Origin: Psychrosphaera haliotis
Lineage (GTDB): Bacteria > Pseudomonadota > Gammaproteobacteria > Enterobacterales > Alteromonadaceae
Length of the DNA stretch: 64,000 nt
Assembly: GCF_039523615.1 (NCBI RefSeq)
Contig: NZ_BAAAFQ010000006.1
Location: forward strand, 186,001-250,000
Direction of reading: 5' to 3'
Numbering within the stretch: position 1 is the stretch's first letter; each line of letters begins with the position of its first letter. A program made the position numbers and the translations under genes. Shown piece by piece: positions 26,284-34,095 of the stretch. Below the pieces are notes generated by a model. It ran no database searches and was not told where the DNA came from. It was given only the letters and a program-made list of their open reading frames with translations.

Positions 26284-26352
26284 TGACAGGGGCGGAGGGA
26301 CTCGAACCCCCAGCCATCGCGTCTTTTATGAAGAGTGGAGACCGCTGTTCTA
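26284..26352 (-). pseudogene. tRNA-Trp pseudogene with insertion after the anticodon
   Basis: Read on the minus strand, the sequence matches the intact tRNA-Trp from the D-stem end through CTCCA. The four bases that follow in the intact gene (AAAC) are then replaced by 16 bases, and the match resumes exactly through the variable loop, T-arm and acceptor 3' strand. The CCA end is TCA. The 5' acceptor strand and the start of the D-arm are gone, so no cloverleaf can form. Confidence 0.8.
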
Positions 26353-26408
26353 AAATCATGCAGCTAACTGGCTAATTCGATGCTACATAAACACCCTAAA
26401 CTTCAAGC

Positions 26409-26434
26409 ACAAAAAAACCGCAATTAAGCGGTTT
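26409..26434 (-). terminator. Terminator of tRNA-Trp
   Basis: AAACCGC (26415-26421) and GCGGTTT (26428-26434) pair around AATTAA; on the minus strand the hairpin is followed by seven T. It lies 14 bp after the CCA end. Confidence 0.85.
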
Positions 26435-26447
26435 AATTTCTTTGACT

Positions 26448-26524
26448 TGGCAGGGGCGGAGGGACTCGAACCCCCAGCCATCGGTTTTGGAGACCGCTGT
26501 TCTACCAATTGGAACTACGCCCCT
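26448..26524 (-). tRNA. tRNA-Trp (CCA anticodon), CCA end encoded
   Basis: The minus strand gives a full cloverleaf: acceptor AGGGGCG with CGCCCCT, D-arm GTTC/GAAC, anticodon loop CTCCAAA, T-arm with GGTTCGAGTC, discriminator G and an encoded CCA (26450-26448). It is nearly identical to E. coli tRNA-Trp in the acceptor and D regions. The outermost anticodon-stem pair is G-A rather than Watson-Crick. A terminator follows, and a decayed copy lies 164 bp to the left. Confidence 0.96.
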
Positions 26525-26703
26525 GCATCAAAGTCCGGCAATTATACTGTGCGAATGCCTGAGGTAAAGGGTAAATTTCATTTATTTTACGGTTTATCGC
26601 TCGTTCGGACATTTAATGTACAAACCAACTGTTAAAACTAAAACCAATTTTAGTAGCTCTGCGTTATAATTGCCTTGTCTTTGAATTATTTGAATAAGTT
26701 TTT

Positions 26704-27525
26704 ATGTCTGAACACGCTAAATTTACCTGCCCTATCTGCTCTTCTTCATTAGAGAAAGAAGGACAAACATTAAGATGTTCAAATAATCATGCATTTGATT
26801 ATGCCAAAGAAGGTTACGTTAATTTATTGCCAGTGCAGCTAAAGAAGTCGCTTCAACCAGGTGACGACTTAAACATGGTGGTAGCACGAAGAGAGTTTCT
26901 GCAGTTAGGTCACTATGAGTTTATGCGCAGCAAGTTAATAGAACTTATTGCTGAGTTATCACCTAACACCATTGTTGATTTAGGGTGTGGTGAAGGTTAT
27001 TACACAAATGAAGTTAAAAACCAGATGGCCGATAAAGCCGTTTACGGTTTTGATATCTCCAAGTCTGCCGTGAAATATGCCGCCAAGAGAAACAAGCAAG
27101 TTCATTACGCCGTAGCAACAAATGCTCACGTGCCATTAGCTACAGACAGTGTAGACTTAGTAATGAACGTTTTCGCACCTCTTATTGGCAAAGAATGTCA
27201 GCGCATTTTAGTGGAGCAAGGGAAAATATTATCCGTTTCACCTGGCCCGCATCATCTATTTGAAATTAAGCAGGTTATTTATCCTACTGCTGATTTACAC
27301 GAAGCACCTAAAGCACCAGATATGTTTGAGTTAGAAAAACATGATTCGGTTAGCATGGAAATTCAAATTACTGAAGAAGCGGACCTCAGTAATTTATTGA
27401 CGATGACGCCTTTGGGGTGGAAAACGTCAGAAGAAAATTTAACAACACTAAAAGCAAAAATCCCTTTTGTCGTTACACTGGATTTTGTTATCTCTACATT
27501 TAATCAATTACCGGTAACAAACTGA
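26704..27525 (+). CDS. rlmA: 23S rRNA (guanine-N1)-methyltransferase RlmA
   Basis: RlmA (RrmA) methylates N1 of G745 in 23S rRNA. The 273-residue protein begins with the family's zinc finger (C9, C12, C25, H29 in CPICSSSL...CSNNH), then a conserved FDYAKEGYVNLLP segment. A SAM-binding domain follows, with DLGCGEGYYTNEV near residue 92 and NVFAPL. It is cytoplasmic. It stands alone on the plus strand downstream of the divergent tRNA-Trp. Confidence 0.93.
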   Translation: MSEHAKFTCPICSSSLEKEGQTLRCSNNHAFDYAKEGYVNLLPVQLKKSLQPGDDLNMVVARREFLQLGHYEFMRSKLIELIAELSPNTIVDLGCGEGYYTNEVKNQMADKAVYGFDISKSAVKYAAKRNKQVHYAVATNAHVPLATDSVDLVMNVFAPLIGKECQRILVEQGKILSVSPGPHHLFEIKQVIYPTADLHEAPKAPDMFELEKHDSVSMEIQITEEADLSNLLTMTPLGWKTSEENLTTLKAKIPFVVTLDFVISTFNQLPVTN

Positions 27526-27580
27526 TCGACCAAGGTTATTACTACGTAAAACCGTCAGATTATTAATAAGGAAACGCAAT

Positions 27581-28111
27581 ATGTTACAAAGACTATTAAG
27601 TACTATCGCACTAACTTCGGCATTGTTATTTAGTGTCACAACGTTTGCATCGCTAAAAGTTGGAGATCAGGCCCCTGATTTCACAATGAAAGGAAGCGAC
27701 GGAAAAACCTATTCACTATCTGATTACAAAGGAAAACAAAACGTTGTTTTAGCTTGGTTTCCAAAAGCATTTACATCGGGCTGTACCATTGAATGTAAAT
27801 CGTTAGCGGAAAACGGACATTTGCTTAAAGAGTTTAATGCTCAATATTTTATGGCAAGTACAGATGACGCGTCAGATAATGAGCGATTTGCGCAGGAAAC
27901 TAAAGCCGACTTTCCTTTATTGAGCGACCCTGAAGGCGAGGTGGCAGATGCTTACGATGTTAGCTTTATGGGATATGCAAAGCGTCATACGTTTTACATC
28001 GACAAAACAGGTAAAATTGTCATGATTGATAAAAACGTGCGCCCAGCTAAATCAGCTGAAGACATGGCAAAGTATATGAAAATGTTAAGTTTTGAGGTAG
28101 TAAGTGACTAA
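27581..28111 (+). CDS. Exported Bcp-like peroxiredoxin
   Basis: The 176-residue protein has a signal peptide (residues 1-~24, ending SVTTFASL) and an AhpC/TSA thioredoxin fold: KVGDQAPDF, then the active-site segment AFTSGCTIECKSL with C68 and C72. The CX3C spacing differs from the CX4C pair of typical Bcp enzymes. A periplasmic peroxidase role is likely. ATG follows TAAGGAAACGC. Its last eight bases overlap the next gene, so the two are probably co-translated. Confidence 0.9.
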   Translation: MLQRLLSTIALTSALLFSVTTFASLKVGDQAPDFTMKGSDGKTYSLSDYKGKQNVVLAWFPKAFTSGCTIECKSLAENGHLLKEFNAQYFMASTDDASDNERFAQETKADFPLLSDPEGEVADAYDVSFMGYAKRHTFYIDKTGKIVMIDKNVRPAKSAEDMAKYMKMLSFEVVSD

Positions 28112-28943
28112 TCACTTATGCCCGTTGTGCGACCATACAAAGGTCGCACACTACTTTACTGACAAAAAACGTGATTACCTACAGTGCCAACAATGCTCGT
28201 TGGTTTTTGTTCCTGCCGAATTTCACCTATCAACATCTAATGAAAAGTCAGAGTATGACAAACATGAAAACCAGCTTGAAGATTTAGGATACCTAACTTT
28301 TCTTAGTCGGTTAGCCAAGCCACTGTTAACACAATTGGTTGACGCTGATTTTGCTGGCGAGTTTGCTAGCCAACTTTCTAAGCCGGAATCTTATAGTTCT
28401 CACTCCAACTCTATTAACTCTGCCAACACCAGTAATTCTAATAATTCTGCTAACTGTATAAGCTTAGCCACATCAGATGGAAAGTTTGAAAATGACAAAC
28501 GTTTAAATGAAAAGCCCTTAGGTAAAAAGAAAGGCGACCTCACTGGTCTCGATTTTGGTTGTGGACCTGGACCTGCGTTGGCATTTGAGCTTAGAAGACT
28601 TGGTTTAAACATCAGCGAATACGATATTTATTACGCCGACGATAAGTCACTACTCAACAAGCAATATGACTTTATAACCTGTACAGAAGTAATAGAGCAT
28701 TTTAATACCCCAAGTAAAGAGTTGAGCCAACTTATTGAAATGATAAAGCCTGACGGGTTACTAGCCATAATGACAAAACTCGTCATCGATAAACAACGTT
28801 TTGCGAATTGGCACTATAAAAACGATCCTACTCATATCAGCTTTTTCAGCCAACAAACCTTTGAATTTATTGCGAAGAAATTTGGATTAACTTTAGAGTT
28901 TGTAGATAAGGATGTTATCTTTTTGAAGAAGCCCAAATCGTAG
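28104..28943 (+). CDS. SAM-dependent methyltransferase with N-terminal zinc ribbon
   Basis: The 279-residue protein starts with a zinc ribbon (C6, C9, C28, C31 in CPLC...CQQC), followed by a class I methyltransferase core: LDFGCGPGP at ~149-157, TCTEVIEHF, and a C-terminal ISFFSQQTF segment of methyltransferase type 11/23 proteins. A Ser/Asn-rich, low-complexity stretch (residues ~91-145) interrupts the helical region before motif I and looks like a lineage-specific insertion. The substrate is unknown. The start overlaps the end of the peroxiredoxin gene by eight bases. Confidence 0.85.
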   Translation: MTNHLCPLCDHTKVAHYFTDKKRDYLQCQQCSLVFVPAEFHLSTSNEKSEYDKHENQLEDLGYLTFLSRLAKPLLTQLVDADFAGEFASQLSKPESYSSHSNSINSANTSNSNNSANCISLATSDGKFENDKRLNEKPLGKKKGDLTGLDFGCGPGPALAFELRRLGLNISEYDIYYADDKSLLNKQYDFITCTEVIEHFNTPSKELSQLIEMIKPDGLLAIMTKLVIDKQRFANWHYKNDPTHISFFSQQTFEFIAKKFGLTLEFVDKDVIFLKKPKS

Positions 28944-28955
28944 ACTTGGGCTTTT
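28929..28955 (+). terminator. Terminator overlapping the methyltransferase stop codon
   Basis: AAGCCCAA (28929-28936) and TTGGGCTT (28946-28953) pair around a nine-base loop that contains the TAG stop codon; CTTTT follows. The ascending arm lies inside the last codons of the gene. Confidence 0.65.
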
Positions 28956-28959
28956 GACT

Positions 28960-29361
28960 CTAGCGAGGGTGAAGCTTTCGTTTTTGCTGTTCTAATTCAT
29001 CTTCTAGCTCAAACGGTTCAAGGATAATGCCGTCTTCATCAGGGACTGGAAATGCCACTATTAACAATTCATCATCTTCAAGGCCATGACTCCACTTCTT
29101 CTGCCAATCTTTTAATGAAATAGCTTTAGGTTCAAAACCGTTCCAATCACCCGTTGCCCATTCGTGAGCAAATTCAAAATGAGGCCAAACTGGAATGCAG
29201 TCTTCATCATCCGTTGTGAGCATCACAGCGCCGTGTTCGTCGGTTAAAATCCAAACCTGCTGCTGTTCCAGTATTTGCATTAATAAGTATTTTAAACGCT
29301 TATCTTGGCTCCAGCTTTTAATTTCAACAAATCGATTTGGATCTAGTTTAGTTTCTGTCAT
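28960..29361 (-). CDS. DUF2750 domain protein
   Basis: This is a 133-residue acidic cytoplasmic protein. The order of features, an N-terminal FVxxIKSW-like start, WILTDEHGAVML, VWPHFEFAHEWATGDW and DDELLIVAFPVPDEDG, matches DUF2750 proteins found in gammaproteobacteria. Function is unknown. It is convergent with the methyltransferase gene and lies downstream of the membrane-protein gene on the same strand. Confidence 0.82.
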   Translation of the reverse strand: MTETKLDPNRFVEIKSWSQDKRLKYLLMQILEQQQVWILTDEHGAVMLTTDDEDCIPVWPHFEFAHEWATGDWNGFEPKAISLKDWQKKWSHGLEDDELLIVAFPVPDEDGIILEPFELEDELEQQKRKLHPR

Positions 29362-29389
29362 ACATCACCTTTTTAAAGTCTATTAGCCA

Positions 29390-30133
29390 TTATAGGCGAT
29401 TTTGCTCACTGACTTCATTAAAACTTGGTTGCGACTGCTCTAAGGTGAACACTCTATTTATAAGTAAAAAATGTATGGCAAGTAATAAATGGAAAATAGC
29501 CATACTTAAATCATCACTAATGTGCAATGTCGTCGACGCTGGAACCAATAAAAGCGTTACAATAGATAAGAAAACTAACCCTTTTTCTTTAGCGACTAAA
29601 GCAAACAAAACAAACCCGAGAATGATACTTGCATCTGTAATTAGCTTATTAGTTTCGATGGAAAAACTTACAGTTAGAATATTAAACGTTAGCAAAAATA
29701 CCATTACAAACTTCGCAATTTTAACAATCCCCTGCTCCGAAAAGTGACCATTTAAGAACTCTAATTTAGTACTAACAGGCGCATCTTTGTTACCTGTTAG
29801 TTCTTCTTTTTCAGTAGTTGAAGATGATATATCAGAGTTGCAAATGGCGTTATTACTTTTACAAGATAGGATCACCATAGGAAGACTAAATACGTAAATC
29901 ACCATAGCAACCTTTGTACTTAATAAAGACAAATAGTCATGGATGGGTATTATTTGATCTACACCAGCAAAACGCACAGCACCAAAAGAAGCAGTGATAA
30001 CAATGAACAACAAACCAAGGGTTAAGTAGAGTCTATACGGTGACTCAAAAGAGTTTGTTTTGTTTAAATTGATTACAAACGCCAGCAGCGAAAAAATTAA
30101 GATTAGTTCACCAAGTGTATCCAAGTAGGCCAT
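29390..30133 (-). CDS. Multi-pass membrane protein, end of lipid-enzyme operon
   Basis: This 247-residue protein has about seven hydrophobic segments (residues ~7-24, 35-55, 70-90, 140-160, 168-185, 190-205, 210-230) and a polar loop in the middle rich in Ser, Thr, Lys and Glu. I recognise no domain. A GGAG Shine-Dalgarno lies ten bases before the ATG. It lies downstream of the TonB-dependent receptor on the same strand, but a strong hairpin terminator lies between them, so it depends on read-through or its own promoter. Confidence 0.75.
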   Translation of the reverse strand: MAYLDTLGELILIFSLLAFVINLNKTNSFESPYRLYLTLGLLFIVITASFGAVRFAGVDQIIPIHDYLSLLSTKVAMVIYVFSLPMVILSCKSNNAICNSDISSSTTEKEELTGNKDAPVSTKLEFLNGHFSEQGIVKIAKFVMVFLLTFNILTVSFSIETNKLITDASIILGFVLFALVAKEKGLVFLSIVTLLLVPASTTLHISDDLSMAIFHLLLAIHFLLINRVFTLEQSQPSFNEVSEQNRL

Positions 30134-30154
30134 TTATGTTACTCCTTCATCTAT

Positions 30155-30178
30155 AAAAACGGCTCCATCATGGAGCCG
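30155..30178 (-). terminator. Terminator after the TonB-dependent receptor
   Basis: CGGCTCCA and TGGAGCCG pair perfectly around three bases; the minus strand continues with five T. It lies between the receptor stop codon and the Shine-Dalgarno sequence of the next gene. Confidence 0.88.
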
Positions 30179-30209
30179 ATAATAACCGTATTTATTTTAG
30201 AAACAAACC

Positions 30210-32672
30210 TTAAAATTCCATACCAAACTCAAAACCATACATTCTAGGAAGTCCTGGCGTTGCGATAGGAGAACCAAGCGCCATAGCTTGCCCGCCTGTT
30301 TGAATTAAGTATTTTTCGTCCGTTAGGTTATTAATAAAAAAGGCAGCATAAATTGGGTGGTTGTCACTTTGCCAACTAATACGCGTATTTACTAAGCTGT
30401 ATCCAGAAATTCTATTATCTGCATTTAAGCCCGTCACTGTACCTGGCTCAAAAGGTAACACTGGCAATGCAGGTCCTTCTACGCCTTGGGTTCTCTCACC
30501 TGTGTCAGCGTAACTAACATGGAGGTTAAATTGACCATCTAGACCTTCAAAGAAATAGTCTACACGAATATTACTTTGATCTTCTGGCATGCCTGAAATC
30601 GGCTCACCAACTCTACCATCGTTAACATCTTCGCCCTCAAAGAAATCCCACTTAGTGTATTCAGCAATCGTTTTTCCGTAGTTTGCCGTAACAATTAAAT
30701 CTGGTGTTACTTGGATAACCGCTTCAATATCAAACCCTTCACCTTCTGCATCTACATTTCGAAGGTTATAAGTAGGTATTGGCGCACCAAATAGCTCAAG
30801 TTGTTGAAGATTTTTATATTTGTATTCAAAGGCCGACACATTGAGTCTAATGCGGTTATCTAACCAAGAAGACTTAACCCCTATTTCCGTGTTTTTAACG
30901 GTTTCTTCTTTTACTGGTGGCGCTTTGCCTACACCATTGAAGCCGCCTGATTTAAAGCCTTCTGCGTAGGAAGCAAATGTCATGAAGGTATCAGTCCATT
31001 TGTAATCTACTACAACACGTGGTGTCCACTTATCCCAACTCTCTTCTTGTCGAGCATCTTCAGGTTGGAAAGCTACCGCTAGCGGCACATCACCAACAAT
31101 TTGAGCATCGGCACCTTCAAATGGCACGTAGTAAGTGTTTTGTGGCACAGAGGATAGCTTGAAGTTCTTATCATCGTAGGTATAACGTAAACCAAATGTT
31201 AAATCTAACTTGTCAGTCGCGGCATAGGTGCCGTCAAAGTATGCTGCAAAACTTGAAGTCGTTGCATGATGATAAAAGCGCTCTTCATGCTGACCAAAAA
31301 CCTTAGTTAAATTGGCATTGATCAAGTCTTGTCCAACGGTTGCCTGAGCTGTTTCAAAGTCCTGACCCGCCATTATGCGACGTTGAATTTCTAAACCAAT
31401 AGCTTGTTGCGCTTCAATTGGTCCTAACGTCATATAAGAACCAGCAACCCCTTGTCCAAATGGAAAGTCAGGCAAAATACGAGGGTCCAAGCCAAGCTGC
31501 ACAATCGCTAATGCATCAAAGCTTAGCGTATTAAAGTTAGCAACAACATCTTGTTCAATATCTTCATAGAAGAAGGTTGTGCCTGCAGTCCACTTAAAGT
31601 CACCTTCAGAGTCTACAACTCTAAACTCCTGGCTGAACTGGCTTTGATCTTCATCTAGCAAACTTTCAAAATAAGCTCTCTGCATTGCAGAACCATCATC
31701 TTCCATTGCATTATAACGCTCAAACTGGCGATAGCCGGTAATGGAGGTGTACGTTAGGCCATCTGCAAAGTAATTCACTTCCGCAGAGATACCACCTGCC
31801 TGGCGTGTTTCTTTACCTTCAAAGTCAAATTCGATAGGTGCAAAAGGGTCGCCACTGCCGTAAGAAGTGTTTAACGTAACTGCAGGTCTACCTTGTTGAT
31901 TAGTATCGTTTATATCACCCCTGAAAATCACTTCCAAGTCATCAGCTGCTTGCCATAATAAAGCACCACGAGCTGACCAATCTCTTTGGTTTCCGTACTT
32001 TTCTTCACTGTCTTTTATATTTAAATAACCACCGCGATGGTTTGAGTTAAAACTGCCCCTAAAAGACAACTCTTCATTAATTTGTGTATTCGCCCACAGT
32101 TCTATTTTACGTTTGTTATATTCTCCAACCGTAAACTTAATTCCGCCTTCGTTATCATCTGTTGGATTTTTAGTAATAATGTGAATAGCGCCTGCGGCGG
32201 AGTTTCTGCCAAATAAAGTACCTTGTGGCCCTTTAAGAACCTCAACCCTTTCAACATCATTAAAGTTAAGATTTGAAGTACCTCTACGACCAACATAAAC
32301 ACCGTCAATATACACAGCAACAGCAGCATCTAGGCCAATTCCCATGTCGTTTGTTGTTATGCCTCGAATATTAAAAGTGGTTTGAGTTGCCGTGGCATTA
32401 TTGGTCTCTAATCCAGGGGTAATAAGACCAAGGTCATTCGCACTTTGAATGCCCATTTTCTCTATATCAGCTTCACCAAAGGCAGTTATTGTGATGGGAA
32501 CATCTTGAATACTTTCCACTCGTTTTTGGGCACTAACTTCGATTACTTCTAAACCGACTTTTTTTTCTGGAACTTCATCCATGGCGTATGCGCCTGAAGA
32601 TAGCAATGAAAAGACAACCGCGAGTGACAATTTGCTTTTCTTAAAGCTAACTACTGAAGAATTATTTAACAT
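30210..32672 (-). CDS. TonB-dependent outer-membrane receptor
   Basis: This 820-residue outer-membrane beta-barrel imports large or scarce nutrients using TonB energy. A signal peptide ends near GAYAMDE (residue ~31). A TonB-box-like LEVIEVSAQK follows, then the plug with IQDVPITITAF, IRGITTNDMG, VYIDGVYVGR and VEVLKGPQGTLFGRNSAAGAI. The barrel ends with the usual C-terminal aromatic residue (GMEF). The substrate is unknown; this group, typical of Sphingomonas and Alteromonadales, tends to take organic molecules rather than iron. Its ATG follows the desaturase stop by one base, so the two proteins are tightly coupled. Confidence 0.94.
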   Translation of the reverse strand: MLNNSSVVSFKKSKLSLAVVFSLLSSGAYAMDEVPEKKVGLEVIEVSAQKRVESIQDVPITITAFGEADIEKMGIQSANDLGLITPGLETNNATATQTTFNIRGITTNDMGIGLDAAVAVYIDGVYVGRRGTSNLNFNDVERVEVLKGPQGTLFGRNSAAGAIHIITKNPTDDNEGGIKFTVGEYNKRKIELWANTQINEELSFRGSFNSNHRGGYLNIKDSEEKYGNQRDWSARGALLWQAADDLEVIFRGDINDTNQQGRPAVTLNTSYGSGDPFAPIEFDFEGKETRQAGGISAEVNYFADGLTYTSITGYRQFERYNAMEDDGSAMQRAYFESLLDEDQSQFSQEFRVVDSEGDFKWTAGTTFFYEDIEQDVVANFNTLSFDALAIVQLGLDPRILPDFPFGQGVAGSYMTLGPIEAQQAIGLEIQRRIMAGQDFETAQATVGQDLINANLTKVFGQHEERFYHHATTSSFAAYFDGTYAATDKLDLTFGLRYTYDDKNFKLSSVPQNTYYVPFEGADAQIVGDVPLAVAFQPEDARQEESWDKWTPRVVVDYKWTDTFMTFASYAEGFKSGGFNGVGKAPPVKEETVKNTEIGVKSSWLDNRIRLNVSAFEYKYKNLQQLELFGAPIPTYNLRNVDAEGEGFDIEAVIQVTPDLIVTANYGKTIAEYTKWDFFEGEDVNDGRVGEPISGMPEDQSNIRVDYFFEGLDGQFNLHVSYADTGERTQGVEGPALPVLPFEPGTVTGLNADNRISGYSLVNTRISWQSDNHPIYAAFFINNLTDEKYLIQTGGQAMALGSPIATPGLPRMYGFEFGMEF

Positions 32673-32673
32673 G

Positions 32674-33918
32674 TTAATTTCCTGGAATTATTTTTTTTAT
32701 ATTTATGTTATTACTTTTTGACCTGTAACTTCCTGCCAGCCAAATCAAACTACTAAGACCATAAAGCATCGAAATTTCTAACGGCCATTCAAATTGGTAC
32801 GGTGACAAAACAATAAAGCTTCCCCAAAGAGCAATTTTTAACGTTTCTAGCTGATGAGACCACTTTGTGTTTTGTTGTAATTTACCTAATGTAAACAAAC
32901 CAAACCCTATAACTATCATGCTAACTATATTAAAGGAATTGTCCACCTTTGGAGCTTGATACAAAATAACTAACGACAAACAAAGTGTCACTATATGTTG
33001 GTACAAAATATAAGTTTTTGTTGTTATTGAATTAGCGACATCAAATTTAACTTGCTTATAAGGGTCAAATTTAGGGCCAGGATACTTTTCAGAAACGTCA
33101 TCGGGACGCCAGCCAGTTTTTTTGTACCAAACTCTAAATTTATCCGACCACTTTTTTGTTCTAACTGAGTCTTGTAATAGTCCCAAGTAAACTTCAAAGT
33201 TTGCCCAAATTGGATTCCAACTCGCAAGAGGGACTGTAACACCATAAATAACAGGCTCTTCATCTAACTCTTTTTGGTATGTGCCTAAAAATCTATCCCA
33301 CAAAATGAAAACACCGCCGTGGTTTTTATCGAGATAAACAGGGTTTTGGCCATGATGAACGCGATGATTACTTGGCGTAACAAAGACAAACTCGAACCAA
33401 GCAGGCATTTTATCTATATGTCTTGTATGAACCCAAAATTGGTATACAAGGTTCAGTGAGCCTACCGCAATAAATATAATCGGCTCAAAACCTAAAATAG
33501 CTAACGGTATATAAAATACAAAATTTACGATTCCACCGCTGGTTTGTCTCAACGCTGTTGTCAGGTTGTACTCTTCGCTTTGATGATGAACAACATGCGA
33601 AGCCCATAAACCATTTATTTCGTGCGAGCAGCGGTGATATAGGTAATAACAGAAGTCATATACAACAAAGCCGGCAATCCAAACCCAAACAGATTGGCTG
33701 TTTAACTCAAATAAAGAAATGTAAGGAAAGATCCAAGCGTATACAGAGAATTGAACTGCTTTTTTAGCAAGTCCAGTTAACTGGCTTAAAACACCTAGGT
33801 GGAGCGAGTTTATTGCATCATTTGTTGAATAGTAGTTAGTCTTTCGCCACCAATTGGCGAGTAACTCTAGGCCTACAAGCAACAAAAAGAATGGAATTGC
33901 AATGGCGACAAAGTTCAT
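32674..33918 (-). CDS. Sterol desaturase / alkylglycerol-monooxygenase-like membrane enzyme
   Basis: The 414-residue membrane protein belongs to the fatty-acid hydroxylase superfamily. The eight-histidine di-iron motif is complete: HRCSH (95-99), HVVHH (108-112) and HRVHH (185-189), plus H164 and H167 in HTRH. Five or more transmembrane helices flank it, and a C-terminal hydrophobic domain (~residues 305-400) resembles the tail of alkylglycerol monooxygenase (AGMO/TMEM195). Such enzymes use O2 to hydroxylate or desaturate lipids, sterols or ether lipids. The receptor gene begins one base after its stop codon, so they form an operon; the desaturase is transcribed first. Confidence 0.9.
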   Translation of the reverse strand: MNFVAIAIPFFLLLVGLELLANWWRKTNYYSTNDAINSLHLGVLSQLTGLAKKAVQFSVYAWIFPYISLFELNSQSVWVWIAGFVVYDFCYYLYHRCSHEINGLWASHVVHHQSEEYNLTTALRQTSGGIVNFVFYIPLAILGFEPIIFIAVGSLNLVYQFWVHTRHIDKMPAWFEFVFVTPSNHRVHHGQNPVYLDKNHGGVFILWDRFLGTYQKELDEEPVIYGVTVPLASWNPIWANFEVYLGLLQDSVRTKKWSDKFRVWYKKTGWRPDDVSEKYPGPKFDPYKQVKFDVANSITTKTYILYQHIVTLCLSLVILYQAPKVDNSFNIVSMIVIGFGLFTLGKLQQNTKWSHQLETLKIALWGSFIVLSPYQFEWPLEISMLYGLSSLIWLAGSYRSKSNNINIKKIIPGN

Positions 33919-34013
33919 ACCATCTCTCTTTTCTGAAGTAGCTAATTGCTATTTTTTATTATTATTTAATCAGACTATCACAAGTTTTTAATTTGTCTAT
34001 TGGCCAACTGTAA

Positions 34014-34039
34014 CAAAAAACCCAGCACAAAGCTGGGTT
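34014..34039 (-). terminator. Terminator of thyA
   Basis: CCCAGC (34021-34026) and GCTGGG (34032-34037) pair around five bases; the minus strand runs into seven T. Confidence 0.88.
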
Positions 34040-34095
34040 GATTTTAATGGCAAGCACTTGTTTATATTAGAGAAACAAACTGAGGCACTATGTTA

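Larger units (their letters stand above)
26243..26505. repeat. Decayed tandem duplication (164-bp period) containing tRNA-Trp and its terminator
   Basis: The sequence from 26243 (gcacaaaaaaaccgca) recurs from 26407, an offset of 164 bases. Both copies contain the hairpin terminator and the 3' half of tRNA-Trp. The right copy holds the intact tRNA. The left copy carries a base change in the CCA and an insertion near the anticodon, and it loses similarity beyond 26352. Confidence 0.85.

Noticed and set aside
26284..26352. Intron-containing functional tRNA-Trp
   Set aside because: The 5' acceptor strand and part of the D-arm are missing, so removing the insert would not give a cloverleaf.
26243..26505. 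Prophage or island attachment site at tRNA-Trp
   Set aside because: The two copies are only 164 bp apart with nothing between them, and no integrase gene is present in the window.
26447..26635. Open frame antisense to tRNA-Trp (62 codons)
   Set aside because: It lies mostly over the tRNA gene on the other strand. Such frames recur over tRNA-Trp genes and are not proteins.
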